Part shown: positions 10,424 through 20,606 of the stretch, in pieces
How the letters are laid out: every line of letters begins with the position of its first letter
How positions within the stretch are numbered: position 1 is the first letter of the stretch
Assembly: GCF_000281045.1 (NCBI RefSeq)
Contig: NW_008246073.1
Location: 187,495-251,494 of the forward strand
Reading direction: 5' to 3'
DNA: 64,000 nt
Source of the DNA: Saprolegnia diclina VS20
Taxonomy: Eukaryota > Oomycota > Saprolegniomycetes > Saprolegniales > Saprolegniaceae
The notes under the pieces: model-generated
What the model saw: only the letters and a program-made list of their open reading frames with translations
What the model was told of the DNA's origin: nothing
Database searches by the model: none
Translations under genes and position numbers: made by a program

Positions 10424-12421
10424 TGCGAAAGTGCAAAGTCTATCGATGAAATCAATCCCGTCTGGTTTAGACAGCCAAATCCATAATAGCAAGCGGTTTT
10501 CTTAAAAAACAAAATGGGCGCCAACAGCTACAACAACGCAGCGAAAGGCGGGTCGAGTCACCATTGCCGCGCTACGCGACCGAGCATGGCACTAAAGACA
10601 TCGAGGACTACGTTTTAAATATACATGGACCGAGCTTGCTGGTGCGGGACCACGTGTACGTGTTGACGAGGGCTTGTACTGTACGTCGGAAGCCTTAGAG
10701 CCAACGAGGAAACCAGCTCAACGTGTGCCAAGTTGCTGAAATGCGTCTGCGAAGCGACCGCGTCAGCACGACTAGTCGTCCACTACACTAGACACCGTAA
10801 TGCACATGACATTAGAGAGGACTCATGGTCGCTTCTAGCTGCATGTTCATAAACGCATCGTCAGGGAGGGACATGGTACATCATCCTTCCTGAATTTGAC
10901 CATTATGGGGTGACAGAGCCCTAGTTTTTGCCGCCACTGCCGCCTTGGTTGCCACCCAAATGGTTGCCTTGCTTGCCGACGCCGCCGCTCATGTTGCCCG
11001 TCGTGTGGGCGCCGCCGTGGGCGTGGGGCTCGGGCTTGTGCCCGCCGTCGTGGTGCTTTGTCGTGTTGGGCCACCCCGTCGCGTTGCTCTGGCCGCCGCC
11101 GTGGTCGTTTCCGTGTGGCATCGTGCTTCTTTGAAAGTGAGCGTCGAGTTGTCTGCGTCAAGAGTCGTTGGCTCGCGTCCCACGTCTCGAGAAGCTTCGA
11201 AACCCTCTTTGCTCGTCCAGAACACAACGTTGAGTCAGGTTCTGAGTCAGGTTCGAACCGTCTTGCCAAGCACGGTTGCGTCGTGTCGCTCGTCATCAAA
11301 AGCGCAGCGCCTCATCCCACCAGACAATGGCGAGTTGAGCGATCCTGATGCGCACGTAGGTAGTCATTCTGTTGCCGAACGGCGAGTGGGTTCGACCACC
11401 TCATCGACCGCTCTCGATGATTCGTTGAGTTACGGAGCGACTAGACAGGCACAGTGCAACAAAAGTGCCGTCCTATGCAGTCTTACCAGCCCCTCGAGGA
11501 ACACGACCGGCCAACGAGGACCAAGCAACCAAGACGGCGCGCCAGGAAAGCGACCGCAGGGCCATGCAACGGCGCGCGCCAACGAGGACGAGCTCGCCAA
11601 TACTGCGCGCCTCGAGAAAGAGCAACTGGTTTGCGCGCAGCGCTCAAGGGCATAGATGCTGTACTCGAAGAGCTCGTGGGCCACGTCCACACGGGTGTCG
11701 ACATCGACTCGGGTATGATGAAACTTCTTTTCAAGAGCTATTTTTTCGAAGTTTCCGACTTTGGCGCTCACGCACTTCCTATGCCAGGGCGACCCGAACG
11801 CAGGGAGAAGTGGGTCATCGAGCGGCACGTCATGGTGTTGCGCGTCAGTGGTACACATCGACATTCGCACGTCGTCGACGAAGACGAGACGCCCAGCAAC
11901 GACAACCTCGGAGACGCCGTCGCGACGGATTATGGCCAAGCCACCATGCTATCCGCGCTGAACGTCATCCACTCGGCGGTTCTATATGTAGTTTCGTAAC
12001 TAATGCATTTTGGAAACTTGAGCAGTCCATAATATATTCCTGCCAGCCCCTTCCACCGGAACTTTGTCGCGTTAAATAATGCAACAATGTTCAACATTTA
12101 ATCGAGTGTACTATGTAGTACAGTACAAACCGGGTCATTTTCGATCCACGCCATGTTGCGACCAATGTACTCTAGATACGACTCATCCAACGACGCTCTT
12201 GGTGCTGAAATACCTCCAATGTCCGTGGCCGTGAGCTCAGAAAACGGCAAACCATGATCGTATTCTTTTTTGCGACTCGGACCCCAACCCTAGAACCCAA
12301 AGGGCAAACTGCAGCCGACCAGAGAGACGCTTATCTCTGGTGTCCACACGTAGATACATCTCTTTACCATTGCAAATACCAATCGCCGACGAAAGAACGG
12401 GAAAATGTGCTTCATGCTTCA
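10424..12421. other. 2-kb spacer inside the family array
   Basis: No confident gene. Two weak candidates lie here: a Gly/Asn/His-rich minus-strand frame at 10921-11121, and an unresolved stretch around 11450-12000 where several frames are open on both strands but none matches a family I recognise. On the plus strand near 11520-11650, basic and then heptad-like residues appear in two different frames, which could be the remains of a bZIP or coiled-coil gene. I cannot support a model. Confidence 0.35.
10921..11121 (-). CDS. small Gly/Asn/His-rich hypothetical protein
   Basis: A 66-residue frame starting MPHGNDHGGGQSNAT, composed almost entirely of Gly, His, Asn, Lys and Thr and ending GGNQGGSGGKN. 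No cysteine, signal peptide or membrane segment is visible. Low-complexity composition can keep a frame open by chance, and the opposite strand is also open (Pro/Leu-rich). It could be the last exon of a larger gene, a small independent gene, or nothing. Confidence 0.22.
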   Translation of the reverse strand: MPHGNDHGGGQSNATGWPNTTKHHDGGHKPEPHAHGGAHTTGNMSGGVGKQGNHLGGNQGGSGGKN

Positions 12422-15114
12422 CTAGGCCCGGCACACGCGCTTGGCCAACGGCGCGTCGGTCTCCTCTTTGCCTTGCTCTTGGTCGTCTTTGTCACGCATT
12501 TGGCTCTTCACCGTCTCGATCGATGCCGTCACGCTGTCTCTAATCTGGACTTGCCGGGCGTGCGTACGCCACTCGGCTAATGGGCCGGGCATCGCAAGTT
12601 TTTCAATTTTGTACCCTTCGCCTTGGGTCCAAGGTCTGCGGACGGCAACATGCGCATGGTCCGCCTCGAGAATATGAGAGAGGGTCGAACAGAGGCCGTC
12701 TGAACCGCAACTTAGTGTGAGCGTGTCCGCTTGGGTGTACAAAGCGTGGACGTTTCCGCACTGGTGGCAATGCTGAGGGTCGAGGTCTTCAGGCGGTGGC
12801 AGCGCAAAGTCCGGCGTGACGACTGGGAGCGGTGGCAAGTGTGTCCACCGATCGATGGCCGCCGTCGCCAGTAGTCGATGAACGGGACTGCTAGTGTCGA
12901 GACGGGCCAGCACGGGCAAACGATGTCGGTGAAGCGCGTCGCGCGTCGTTGGCAGTGCCGCCAGCCACGCTGAGGTGACGGTGCGGCTCTTTTGTGGTGC
13001 CAACTGCTCTACAAGGTGGAGCACGTCCAGGAAAATCACGGCGCCGACTTTAATCCAATCTCTGTCTTCTTCGGTCGGACGAGGCAGCCACTCTGGCCAC
13101 GCAGTGTCGCGAGCGAGCGTCTCGATGACGGCGTCGACATAGGCAAGAGCGAGTGGGCGCAACGGCGCAGAGTCTGCCAGTTGTGGGTAAATCGCCGCGA
13201 TGACGCGAAACAGGGCCACGACCCCCACCGCGACGCACGCGTCAAAGAGTGCTGCATCGAGACGCTGCGTGAGGCTCGCCAAGAAGAGAACGGCGGCATC
13301 CGTGTAGGACGTGTACAAGTAATCGTAACTGGTCGGCGGCTCAGACATCCGGACGGCCTCAAGAATGCCGTCGACGACCGTGGAAAGAGGTACGCGTCGA
13401 TAACGGTGACAAAGGGCAGCGGCAGTCGTTGACTCATGTAGTTGGCGCCTTGGAGTTGCGGCGCTGTCACTTGGACATAGTGCTCGAGTACGAGGACTTC
13501 CTCGATGAAGACGTGGCTTCGTCCCCACACATGCATCTTCGTCAATGATCGGGTGTCGCGACAAGAGCACGGTAGCAGCGCTTGAAAAGCTGAGGCTCAA
13601 ATGGCTGCTGCAATGGAGGGCATACCGCCTTGGCCTTATTGAGGCCGGCCAGGCTCGTGAGCAACTGCAGCGTATCATTTGCCTCCGTCTGTATCCAGCG
13701 TTGGACGAGCCGGAGCAGCGCAGCGCAGAGCGGCTCCCAGCCATGCTTGGTCAAGAGATGGTGCACAAGAGGAGCGATGTCGACAAGAGGAACCTTGGGC
13801 TGGATCGTGATATGGTTCGAGAGAAAGACAGCTGTGAGCTCGACGTCGTTCAGCGCCATCAAGAAGTGCTCCATCAACACAAGGAACGATGGGGCGCGTC
13901 GATTGTAATGGCGCCGCGTGAGCGATGCGTTCTCGAGATCAAAGGCGTACATGGCTGCAAGCACGAGCTCTCGCGTGTCGGCTACGCCAAGGTAGTCGGG
14001 CTCAGTTTCGTTGGCGTCGTCCTCGGGCTGCGACAGGCGGTTCTCCAAAAACTCAAAGACACCACTGACGTCGACGAGGCACGCGGTGGCGCTTGGGCCA
14101 AAACACAATCGCGCGGGCCGTGCTTTCAGAATCACCCGACGGTGCAGTGTAGAGAAAGCCTTGGATCGTCTTGCCAACGCAGTTGCGGACCACGACCGCT
14201 GGAAGGTTGCACGCTGGGTGCGGTAGAAGCGTCTCAATGGTGCACTTGGATTCTCTGCCATCGATTTTCAAATCCGCGAGGCCAACGTCAAAGCATCCGG
14301 TGGCGACAAGCGCCTCCACAAAGGTCGCATCGATAATGCTGAACGAATCAAACGAGTCACACTCGATCGAAACTTCGAGTCCGATCCGCTGGAGCGTCTC
14401 AAAGGGCGACGTCCCGAGCACCTTGAGTGCTGCGATCGTAGGATCGAGCGTCGGTGGCACGAAATACTGGGAGCCCTCACGAAGGTACACGCGGTACACC
14501 AGTGCGACGCGGCGTCCAGATGTGATTGGCGCCGATGTGATCGTCGTCGAGAGGTAGGCTGCTGCGTACGCCGTGTCAATGAGCGGTATCGCATCATCAA
14601 ACGCGAGCGAGTCGTCTCCATACGTAAACGTAACAACCCCGCCTTCGTGCCTGGACGGAAGCAGTATGATGAGGACGCCAAAGGTCGTCGCGCAAATGGC
14701 CTCGTCGGCCGTCGGACGCAGGCGAAAGCTCTCGGCGTCCCCGACGTCGTCAACGACCATGTGCGACAGCACCATGTCGGCTTCGCCTGACGACACCAAG
14801 CTCTGGATTGAGCCTTGGTAGACTGCCGTGAGCATCTCATCGTAGCGTTGAAAGTAGCGTTGATCAATGGCAATGTCGGAGGACGGAATGATCTTCGTGT
14901 CGGGGTACAAGGCCGCGATCTGCTTTGCTTGCGCAGCGCCAAGCGGCCACGAGAGCGGCTCGTCCATACCGGCAAGCGCAACGAGAAAGGGCGCTGGGTG
15001 TAGCAGCGCGCCGCTCGCAGCAAATGTGCTCGGCTGCGGCATGTCATTCAGCACGTCTTCGTCCGCGTAGGCTTGCATCATCCTCTTGAGCCCTTTTGCG
15101 CCAAAAATAATCAC
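12422..15114 (-). pseudogene. 2OG-oxygenase-like family, copy D (full length, three frame breaks)
   Basis: This is a nearly full-length copy. From 15114 or 15081 the frame carries the whole oxygenase-like domain (FAASGALLHPAPFLVALAG, TTFGVLIILLPSRHEGG, ITSGRRVALVYRVYL) down to IVFWPKRHR near 14090. There it continues one frame over (ACLVDVSGVFEFLENRL onwards) to about 13550, shifts again at EEVLVLEHYVQVTAPQ, and shifts a third time near 13400, where some 40 codons after VIDAYLFP are missing. It then reads LSTVVDGILEAVR to the C terminus (AKRVCRA) at 12422. As in copy B, the HxD His is replaced by Thr. Either a recent pseudogene or a gene damaged by base-level assembly errors; the deletion favours a pseudogene. 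Confidence 0.75.
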
Positions 15115-15622
15115 ATATGACCGAAAATGGACCTCAAATTGCCTTTTTAGAGCTAGTTTCAGGCAAACAATATCCTAAACAAACGGAGACGAGGCATTTA
15201 GTCCTTGATGTCCATCATCCCCATGCTTGGCACTCTCTCAACTCCATGCATGCGCTCCGATGGACGTGCCAAGCGGTCCCGGCAGTGATGACCAAAGGTT
15301 CGCTGTGCTGTAGCCACCACGTAATGCAGTCGATCAACGCCGTCGACGTCGTCATTTGCGATATCGAATCTGCCAAGGGCACTGTCAACGGGGCTGTATA
15401 TGCAGTCCAACTTCCCAGTATGGAGAATGGAGACTAGCCGGCACGGGCCACGTCATCTCGGCGTCCTCCGTGCTGTACATTAGGGTAGCGAGGACCAAGG
15501 GTCCATAATAATAATACTAGTCGAGCGCCTTCTTACATCCACGGGTGGTGTTTAAAAACACCGGTGAGTGGAAAGCTCACAAAATACAATACACAATACA
15601 CACACAACACATGCAGATTTGC
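15115..15622. other. intergenic, nothing recognised
   Basis: This stretch separates the 5' end of copy D from the 3' end of DCP2. A short CA-rich run (ACACAATACACACACAACAC) lies near 15590-15610, just downstream of the DCP2 stop. Confidence 0.5.
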
Positions 15623-17008
15623 TCACACGACCGCCATGATGTCGCTTGCGTCAAAGGTAAACGGCGCAAAGAGCTGCGGCGACTTTGGCTTGGCCGGCGC
15701 GCTGGTCGTTGTCGGTGCGGCGGCCGGGAGCGGCGGCGGCGGACCTTGGGGCAACGGCGGCGACGGCCCGGGCGGCAACGGCGGCGGCAGCGGCGGCTGG
15801 AACCCGGCGTTGTGCGCGTACTTGGTCGTGACCTTGCCAAAGTCGTGCGGGTTGCCATTGTACGTAAACTTGACGCCCGTGAGCTGCTCGTTGACGCTAA
15901 ACATCTCGTCGACGTTGAAGCTAAAGCTTGCGTCGCGCGCGCCAAACGTCTCGTCGTTGACGTCGTCGCTGGCCGTCGGGATTTGCTTCTCGGTGCCAAA
16001 GTGGCCGCGGTTGGCCTTTCGGGGCCGCGACTGCGGCGTCGAGTACGACCGGTTGTCGGCGGCGGCGACGACGTGGGCGGGATGCGGGCGCTGCAGAATT
16101 TGCACGGGCGGCGACGGGCGTGGCGGGGACGCCGGCGCGTCGACGTCATTGTCCTTGGCCGGGCGGTTGCGCGGCGCCGAGACCGACCGCCCTTTTGCCG
16201 GCGTATTGTTGCGGCCATTGGCCTTCTTGGCCTTCTTGTCGTTTTTTCGAGACGCGATCCAGCGGCGAAGGCGCGACATGAACGGGAGCACGCCCCACGT
16301 CTTCTTCGGAAGGTCGTCAAACTCAAACCACTGGATCAAGCTGATCTCCTTGCGCGTCTGGGGCGCAAAGGCAAAGTCTTCGGGCACGGACGTGATGATG
16401 TACATGCGCATGCGCTGCTGGTTCATCGTAAACTCAATGTAATCCTTGGGTGTGACCGCGATCGCGGGCGGCGCGTACCCGCACTCTTCAAAGACTTCGC
16501 GCTTGGCGCACTCGACGTCCGACTCGCCTTGGTTGACCTTGCCGCGCGGCAAGCTCCACGACGTGCCCTTCCAGTTGCGGACAAGGATCAGCTTGGTCTT
16601 GGTTGGGTTGAGGAGGATACCGCCGACGACCGGGATCTGGCTCTGGTACGCCTTAAAGTCCTGAAACATGCTTTCGCATTGGGCCTTGAGCGGCTGGAGG
16701 AGGATGCAGTGGTTGAACATCTTGCGCGCAAAGTCGTTGAGCTTGAGATGCGTTAAATGCGCGTGGTGGTCGGCGTAAAAGTCTTCGTAAAACCAGTAGC
16801 ACTGCTCGATCTGGAAGAAGAGCCGCTCGCTCGACGAGAGCTCCGACTCGGGGAGGTTCATGAGGAAGCGGCTTTGGAGCTCGTCCATGACTTCGTCCAT
16901 CGTCGGCTTCTTCCCAGCCGGCGCGAGCGTCGGCGGATGTGACACGGCTTGTACTTGCATCATGCTGTGGATGCGGGCAGAGATGATGGCACACGAGGGC
17001 TTGTTCAA
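15623..17008 (-). CDS. DCP2: mRNA-decapping enzyme subunit 2 (Nudix hydrolase)
   Basis: Catalytic subunit of the cytoplasmic decapping complex, which hydrolyses the m7GpppN cap and commits mRNA to 5'-3' decay. The single 461-residue frame has the Dcp2 N-terminal all-alpha domain (residues about 35-130; FLMNLPESELSS, IEQCYWFYEDFY), then a Nudix domain with PVVGGILLNPTKTKLILVRN, WSLPRGKVNQGE and REVFEECGY. The Nudix box G-x5-E-x7-REVxEECG is complete, so it should be active. A box B-like segment with FMSRLRRWI follows. The C-terminal 200 residues are low complexity with Pro runs (PPLPPPLPPGPSPPLP) that could bind EVH1- or SH3-like partners. The first ATG was chosen; an internal MM about 15 residues in is an alternative. 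Confidence 0.95.
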   Translation of the reverse strand: MNKPSCAIISARIHSMMQVQAVSHPPTLAPAGKKPTMDEVMDELQSRFLMNLPESELSSSERLFFQIEQCYWFYEDFYADHHAHLTHLKLNDFARKMFNHCILLQPLKAQCESMFQDFKAYQSQIPVVGGILLNPTKTKLILVRNWKGTSWSLPRGKVNQGESDVECAKREVFEECGYAPPAIAVTPKDYIEFTMNQQRMRMYIITSVPEDFAFAPQTRKEISLIQWFEFDDLPKKTWGVLPFMSRLRRWIASRKNDKKAKKANGRNNTPAKGRSVSAPRNRPAKDNDVDAPASPPRPSPPVQILQRPHPAHVVAAADNRSYSTPQSRPRKANRGHFGTEKQIPTASDDVNDETFGARDASFSFNVDEMFSVNEQLTGVKFTYNGNPHDFGKVTTKYAHNAGFQPPLPPPLPPGPSPPLPQGPPPPLPAAAPTTTSAPAKPKSPQLFAPFTFDASDIMAVV

Positions 17009-17652
17009 GTCCTGGCGGAATGCAGATTCGGCTAGCGCGGGTGGCTATGAGGACGGCTGCGGCGGTCGGGCAGCGGAGGTCCTAGAGTCCGAGGGGCCGG
17101 CACGGAGGTGCTGCAGCTCTTATTGTTCTTTGGTCAAACGCTGGCGACACAGCCGAGTTGTATGGGCCATCTCCCTGGTTTGAACAACATGATGAAAAAG
17201 CGTATCTTCCGTATTTATGTTCCACTTGGTAATTGTATACACATTGGAGAGAAGCGCACCGGCGCTGTCCACATACCTTGAAATACGAACCTTGCGCCGT
17301 TTCTCAAGTGAAAAACCGACAGTGCTTCCGGATACGATCCGTAAAAATGCTGGACCGCACCCAATGTGGAGGGGGATGCGTTTTAAACCGAGCGCTGAGG
17401 ATAAGCAGGACGCTTCGCAACGACTGTATCCAACAACAATTGTACTAAGTAGTAGCTCGGGGTACTAGGCAAAGCAAGGCTCCTCTGGGGGCGCGCTGCA
17501 TCGTTGCGTCCACAGCGCACCGTTGGACGCTCCAGCACACGGCGTGAATAATACAGTGGACCACAGTGTTTTAAACAGACTCTGTGGACCACGCCATCTG
17601 TTTAAAACGAATACCTTTTTAAATTGCTCCCTTCGCCCGTCAGCCGCCCGCC
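17009..17652. other. divergent spacer between DCP2 and cornichon
   Basis: This 644-bp region presumably holds promoters for both flanking genes. A short repeated phrase, CTGTGGACCACG and its near-inverse GTGGACCACAG, lies around 17559-17595, flanked by GTTTAAAC-like runs (TGTTTTAAACAG, TGTTTAAAACG). No gene is supported. Confidence 0.4.
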
Positions 17653-18293
17653 ATGTTCGAGGTCGTCTCCGCGGTCCTCGCCTTCTTCATGATCCTGGGG
17701 CTCACCTTCATCAATGGCTTCTGGGTACGGCGCGATGGCGCTCTCTTTGCAAGGCGAAGTTGGCTCTATACACATGGATCTAGCTTGTCACGCTCGATGA
17801 GCTCGAACTCGACCATCTCAACCCGGCCGACGTCTGCAAGCGCCTCAACAAGGTCGTTGGTACGATAGCAGTCATTGAGGTTCCTTGGCCTAGCATACGA
17901 ATGCTCTGTGTCTAGTGCCCGAGATGGCGGTGCACGGTCTCCTTCTCTTTGCCTGCATTCTCGGCTGGTCGCCTTGGGTGCTCTTGCTCAACCTTCCGAT
18001 CGCAGTCTACCACGGCAAGAAGTACGCCACCCCATTATGGAAGCGGTATGCTCATGCACTGCTACCTCTAGGTTTTCGACGAACCAGCACTACTTGGACC
18101 CGACCGAGATCCTCCGCTTCAAGAACCTCAAGGCGTCGCGCAACGAGGCGATCGCCAAGACGATCTTCTTTGGGCTTCAGATCATCTACGGCATGTACTG
18201 GTACGTCAACGTGCGTGCATATCGCGTGCGCTCATGTGCTCTAGGATGGTCTCGGCCATCATCACGTCGTCCGTGCGAAAGACCATCACGTAA
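17653..18293 (+). CDS. cornichon-family ER cargo receptor
   Basis: Cornichon/Erv14 proteins package membrane cargo into COPII vesicles. Five exons (17653-17724, 17784-17859, 17916-18021, 18072-18200, 18245-18293) give 143 residues, typical of the family. The first membrane segment is MFEVVSAVLAFFMILGLTFI. The cytoplasmic-loop signature follows as LVTLDELELDHLNPADVC and KRLNKVVVPEMAVHG, then a second membrane segment ending LLLNLPIAVYHGKK, then HYLDPTEILR and a last membrane helix reaching IIYGMYW. Introns are 59, 56, 50 and 44 bp, all with GTACG donors. The 3' end converges on FIS1 with 54 bp between stop codons. Confidence 0.9.
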
Positions 18294-18347
18294 TGCGTGG
18301 CTATGGCCTCAAAACTTGTAACATCGTGTTTACGCTTGGTTCCCGTC

Positions 18348-18835
18348 TTAATGGGCGCGGTGCTTGAGCAAGAGCTTGAGCGCGAGACCTGCAATCATGA
18401 CGGCGCCGGCGGCCAAGCCGAGACCGATGCATCCGTCGCGGTTGACGTGGTCTTTTGCTGACTGGTGCAGGCTCAGCGCCTTTTCATGTGTCGGGTTGAT
18501 CCGCAGCAGGACTTCGCATTGCTTTCGGCATTTGCTAAACTCGCCAAGGTCATAGTACGCCAGCGCCAGGCAGTAGAGGCAGTCGGTTTTGTTCATATAG
18601 TCTTCGTCCAGGAGATCTAGATCATCATGCACATAAGACCAAGCGGGCTTCGTCAACGCGATGGACCGTGGAGGAGGCCAATGCCCCGCTGCTTGTTCTC
18701 GGGCTTGGCGTCGCGCGCGAGGGCCTTGGCGTACGTAAACTTGACAAAGGCGCTTGGGTAGTCCTTCGCCTGCTCGGCGAGGTACCGCTCGCGGGCCGTG
18801 TCCAGGTCCAGCTCCACCGCGGTCGTGTCCTTCAT
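18348..18835 (-). CDS. FIS1: mitochondrial fission 1 protein
   Basis: FIS1 is a tail-anchored TPR-like protein of the mitochondrial and peroxisomal outer membrane that helps recruit fission factors. Exons 18835-18667 and 18616-18348, joined across a 50-bp intron, give 145 residues. Exon 1 has SAFVKFTYAKALARDA and QRGIGLLH; exon 2 continues DLLDEDYMNKTDCLYCLAL, YYDLGEFSKCRKQCEVLL and INPTHEKALSLHQ. It ends with a glycine-rich hydrophobic tail anchor (GCIGLGLAAGAVMIAG) and a short basic tail (LLLKHRAH). The splice-site pair was chosen because it joins the two TPR-like helices in frame. An extra 5' exon is possible. Confidence 0.88.
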
Positions 18836-20606
18836 CGGCCGTCGTCGTCGATTGCCCAAGGAGGATCAGGCCGAATGTTGGTATCCGGCGCTTCGAACCT
18901 TTTCTGCCACCTTCGCTTGGGATTGGATAAAACGCACTATAACGTCGCGTTAAAGGCGGGTCCACATCCCACACGCGGCAGTTTCCAACAGGAGAAAATG
19001 CCACGAAGCGTTTAACGCATAGGTTAAATCCAGCACATCCGCTCGAAACCTCTCTAGCGCGCTCTCTGGCTTGTGCCACACAACGCCTCGTCTAAAGCCC
19101 AAACGCTGGTCCCAACGACTCGGACAAATTTGTACGACGAGTCGCATTGCAAAGCGGACAGAGGCGCTCTTCACGCTAACAATATTCGCAAGCTGGCTCG
19201 ACAACGACGAGTCGATAGAGCTTATGCACTCCGTCCTTGCGCCATAGCAGCTTACGCTGCACTCTTACTAGTACGCTGTCGACTCGTACTCCGTGGCAGT
19301 GCCATCGAGTAAGCTTACGAGTCGAGTGTCTTGCCTGGCCCGCACAACGATCGATCCATGGCCCTTCGCAGTAAACAAGCTCTTTGAACGTGGCGTCGTG
19401 TCCGCGCAGATAACCATTGGAGTGACAACGGGAGGATCTTGGTGTACCAAATTACGTCGGCTACCGTTGCAGAGCTTGTCATCACGGAGCTACATGCCGC
19501 CACCGTCAGCAATGCAAATCTCTACGGGTCGTCCTTGGCGGAACCGGTCGGGCGTCCACGCGAGAGGGTCGAAGCTACCACTGGATGCATGCATTTACCA
19601 CTTGATGACAATACAGTAGGTTTTGTTGTTATCCTGTTCGCTGTCATGGGTCAATGTCGCTGTGAACGTCGAGAAGGAGCTTGAGCACGGTGAAGGATCC
19701 AGTTCACGCTCGCATTGACATACTCGCATCAGCCAACGCGTAATCTTGTCGCCAAAAAGGCAACGAAAGTTGGCGCCACGGAGACTTGATCTCGCCCTGC
19801 GATGAAGATAACTTGTGCCGCACGACGTCAACCACACGCCAAGTGTCTACGCATACTATAACCGTGGCTCGCAGTAAGCGTAGGAGCTCGTATGCTTGAT
19901 GAGGCCACTTGTCATCGACCCAGCTATCGACATCCTCTGGCGTCCATAGCGATCGTGTCGCACGGGGCGCGCGATTCAGCGTCGGTCCGCACAGCAACGC
20001 AGTTGACTCGCACTGGTTTACCAAGCCTGTCTCAAGCAGTTTGTCACTGTTCCAAAAGATCTGGTCGGTCTTGCGCTGGTGCATAATAGGACCATTTTCA
20101 AGAAGAGAAAGAGGTTTTCCGCGCGATGGGACGAGCAGTCACGAACAACAGAAGAACAGAAGCACAGAAGGACAGAAGTCCAGCCAGCAAAACAAGCCAA
20201 GGCACAGAGCGGCCCCGCTCTGATCATTCCGCATTTTGCAGCCCGTAGCAAATTAGCTAACCCACCTCGCCCACCACTGGGCAGGCGGGGCACCAATACA
20301 TTCGTTACCCCCCAATCTGCTCGGCCGTCTGCGAGGAACTGTGAATACCGGGGTATACCATGCCGGTACCTCTCGCTTGACCAAGAGACGCGTCTTCCTG
20401 CTTCGCAACAAGGCTGCCTCTGCAGCTACGCACGCTCGCCATTGAGACGGTATCGATACATGGCTGCTAATTCGGGCTATAAACGAGAAAGCTTGCACCA
20501 CCTGGCTGTCGATGAATCCGGATACGCGTGTCGCATCCGGCATCAGCATTGCACCGTTTCTGTTTCTTGCGAATCATATTTCGTCGGCAGCCAAACCAGC
20601 AAGACG
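18836..20606. other. 1.8-kb intergenic region, no gene supported
   Basis: This region lies between the divergent starts of FIS1 and RME-8. Many short frames are present but none resembles a family. Around 20135-20180 there is a purine-rich, imperfectly repetitive stretch (CAGAAGxACAGAAG units). A minus-strand frame at 19704-20084 is open for 126 codons, but its composition is uninformative. Confidence 0.45.

Noticed and set aside
11430-12000. Possible bZIP/START-type gene
   Set aside because: Suggestive residues are scattered over two frames and both strands are open. No continuous domain could be read, so no gene is called.
18046-18071. A 26-bp intron in the cornichon gene
   Set aside because: It would be exceptionally short. 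A GTACG donor at 18022 gives a normal 50-bp intron with the same acceptor and phase and yields YHGKKFSTNQHYLDPTE, which fits the family better.
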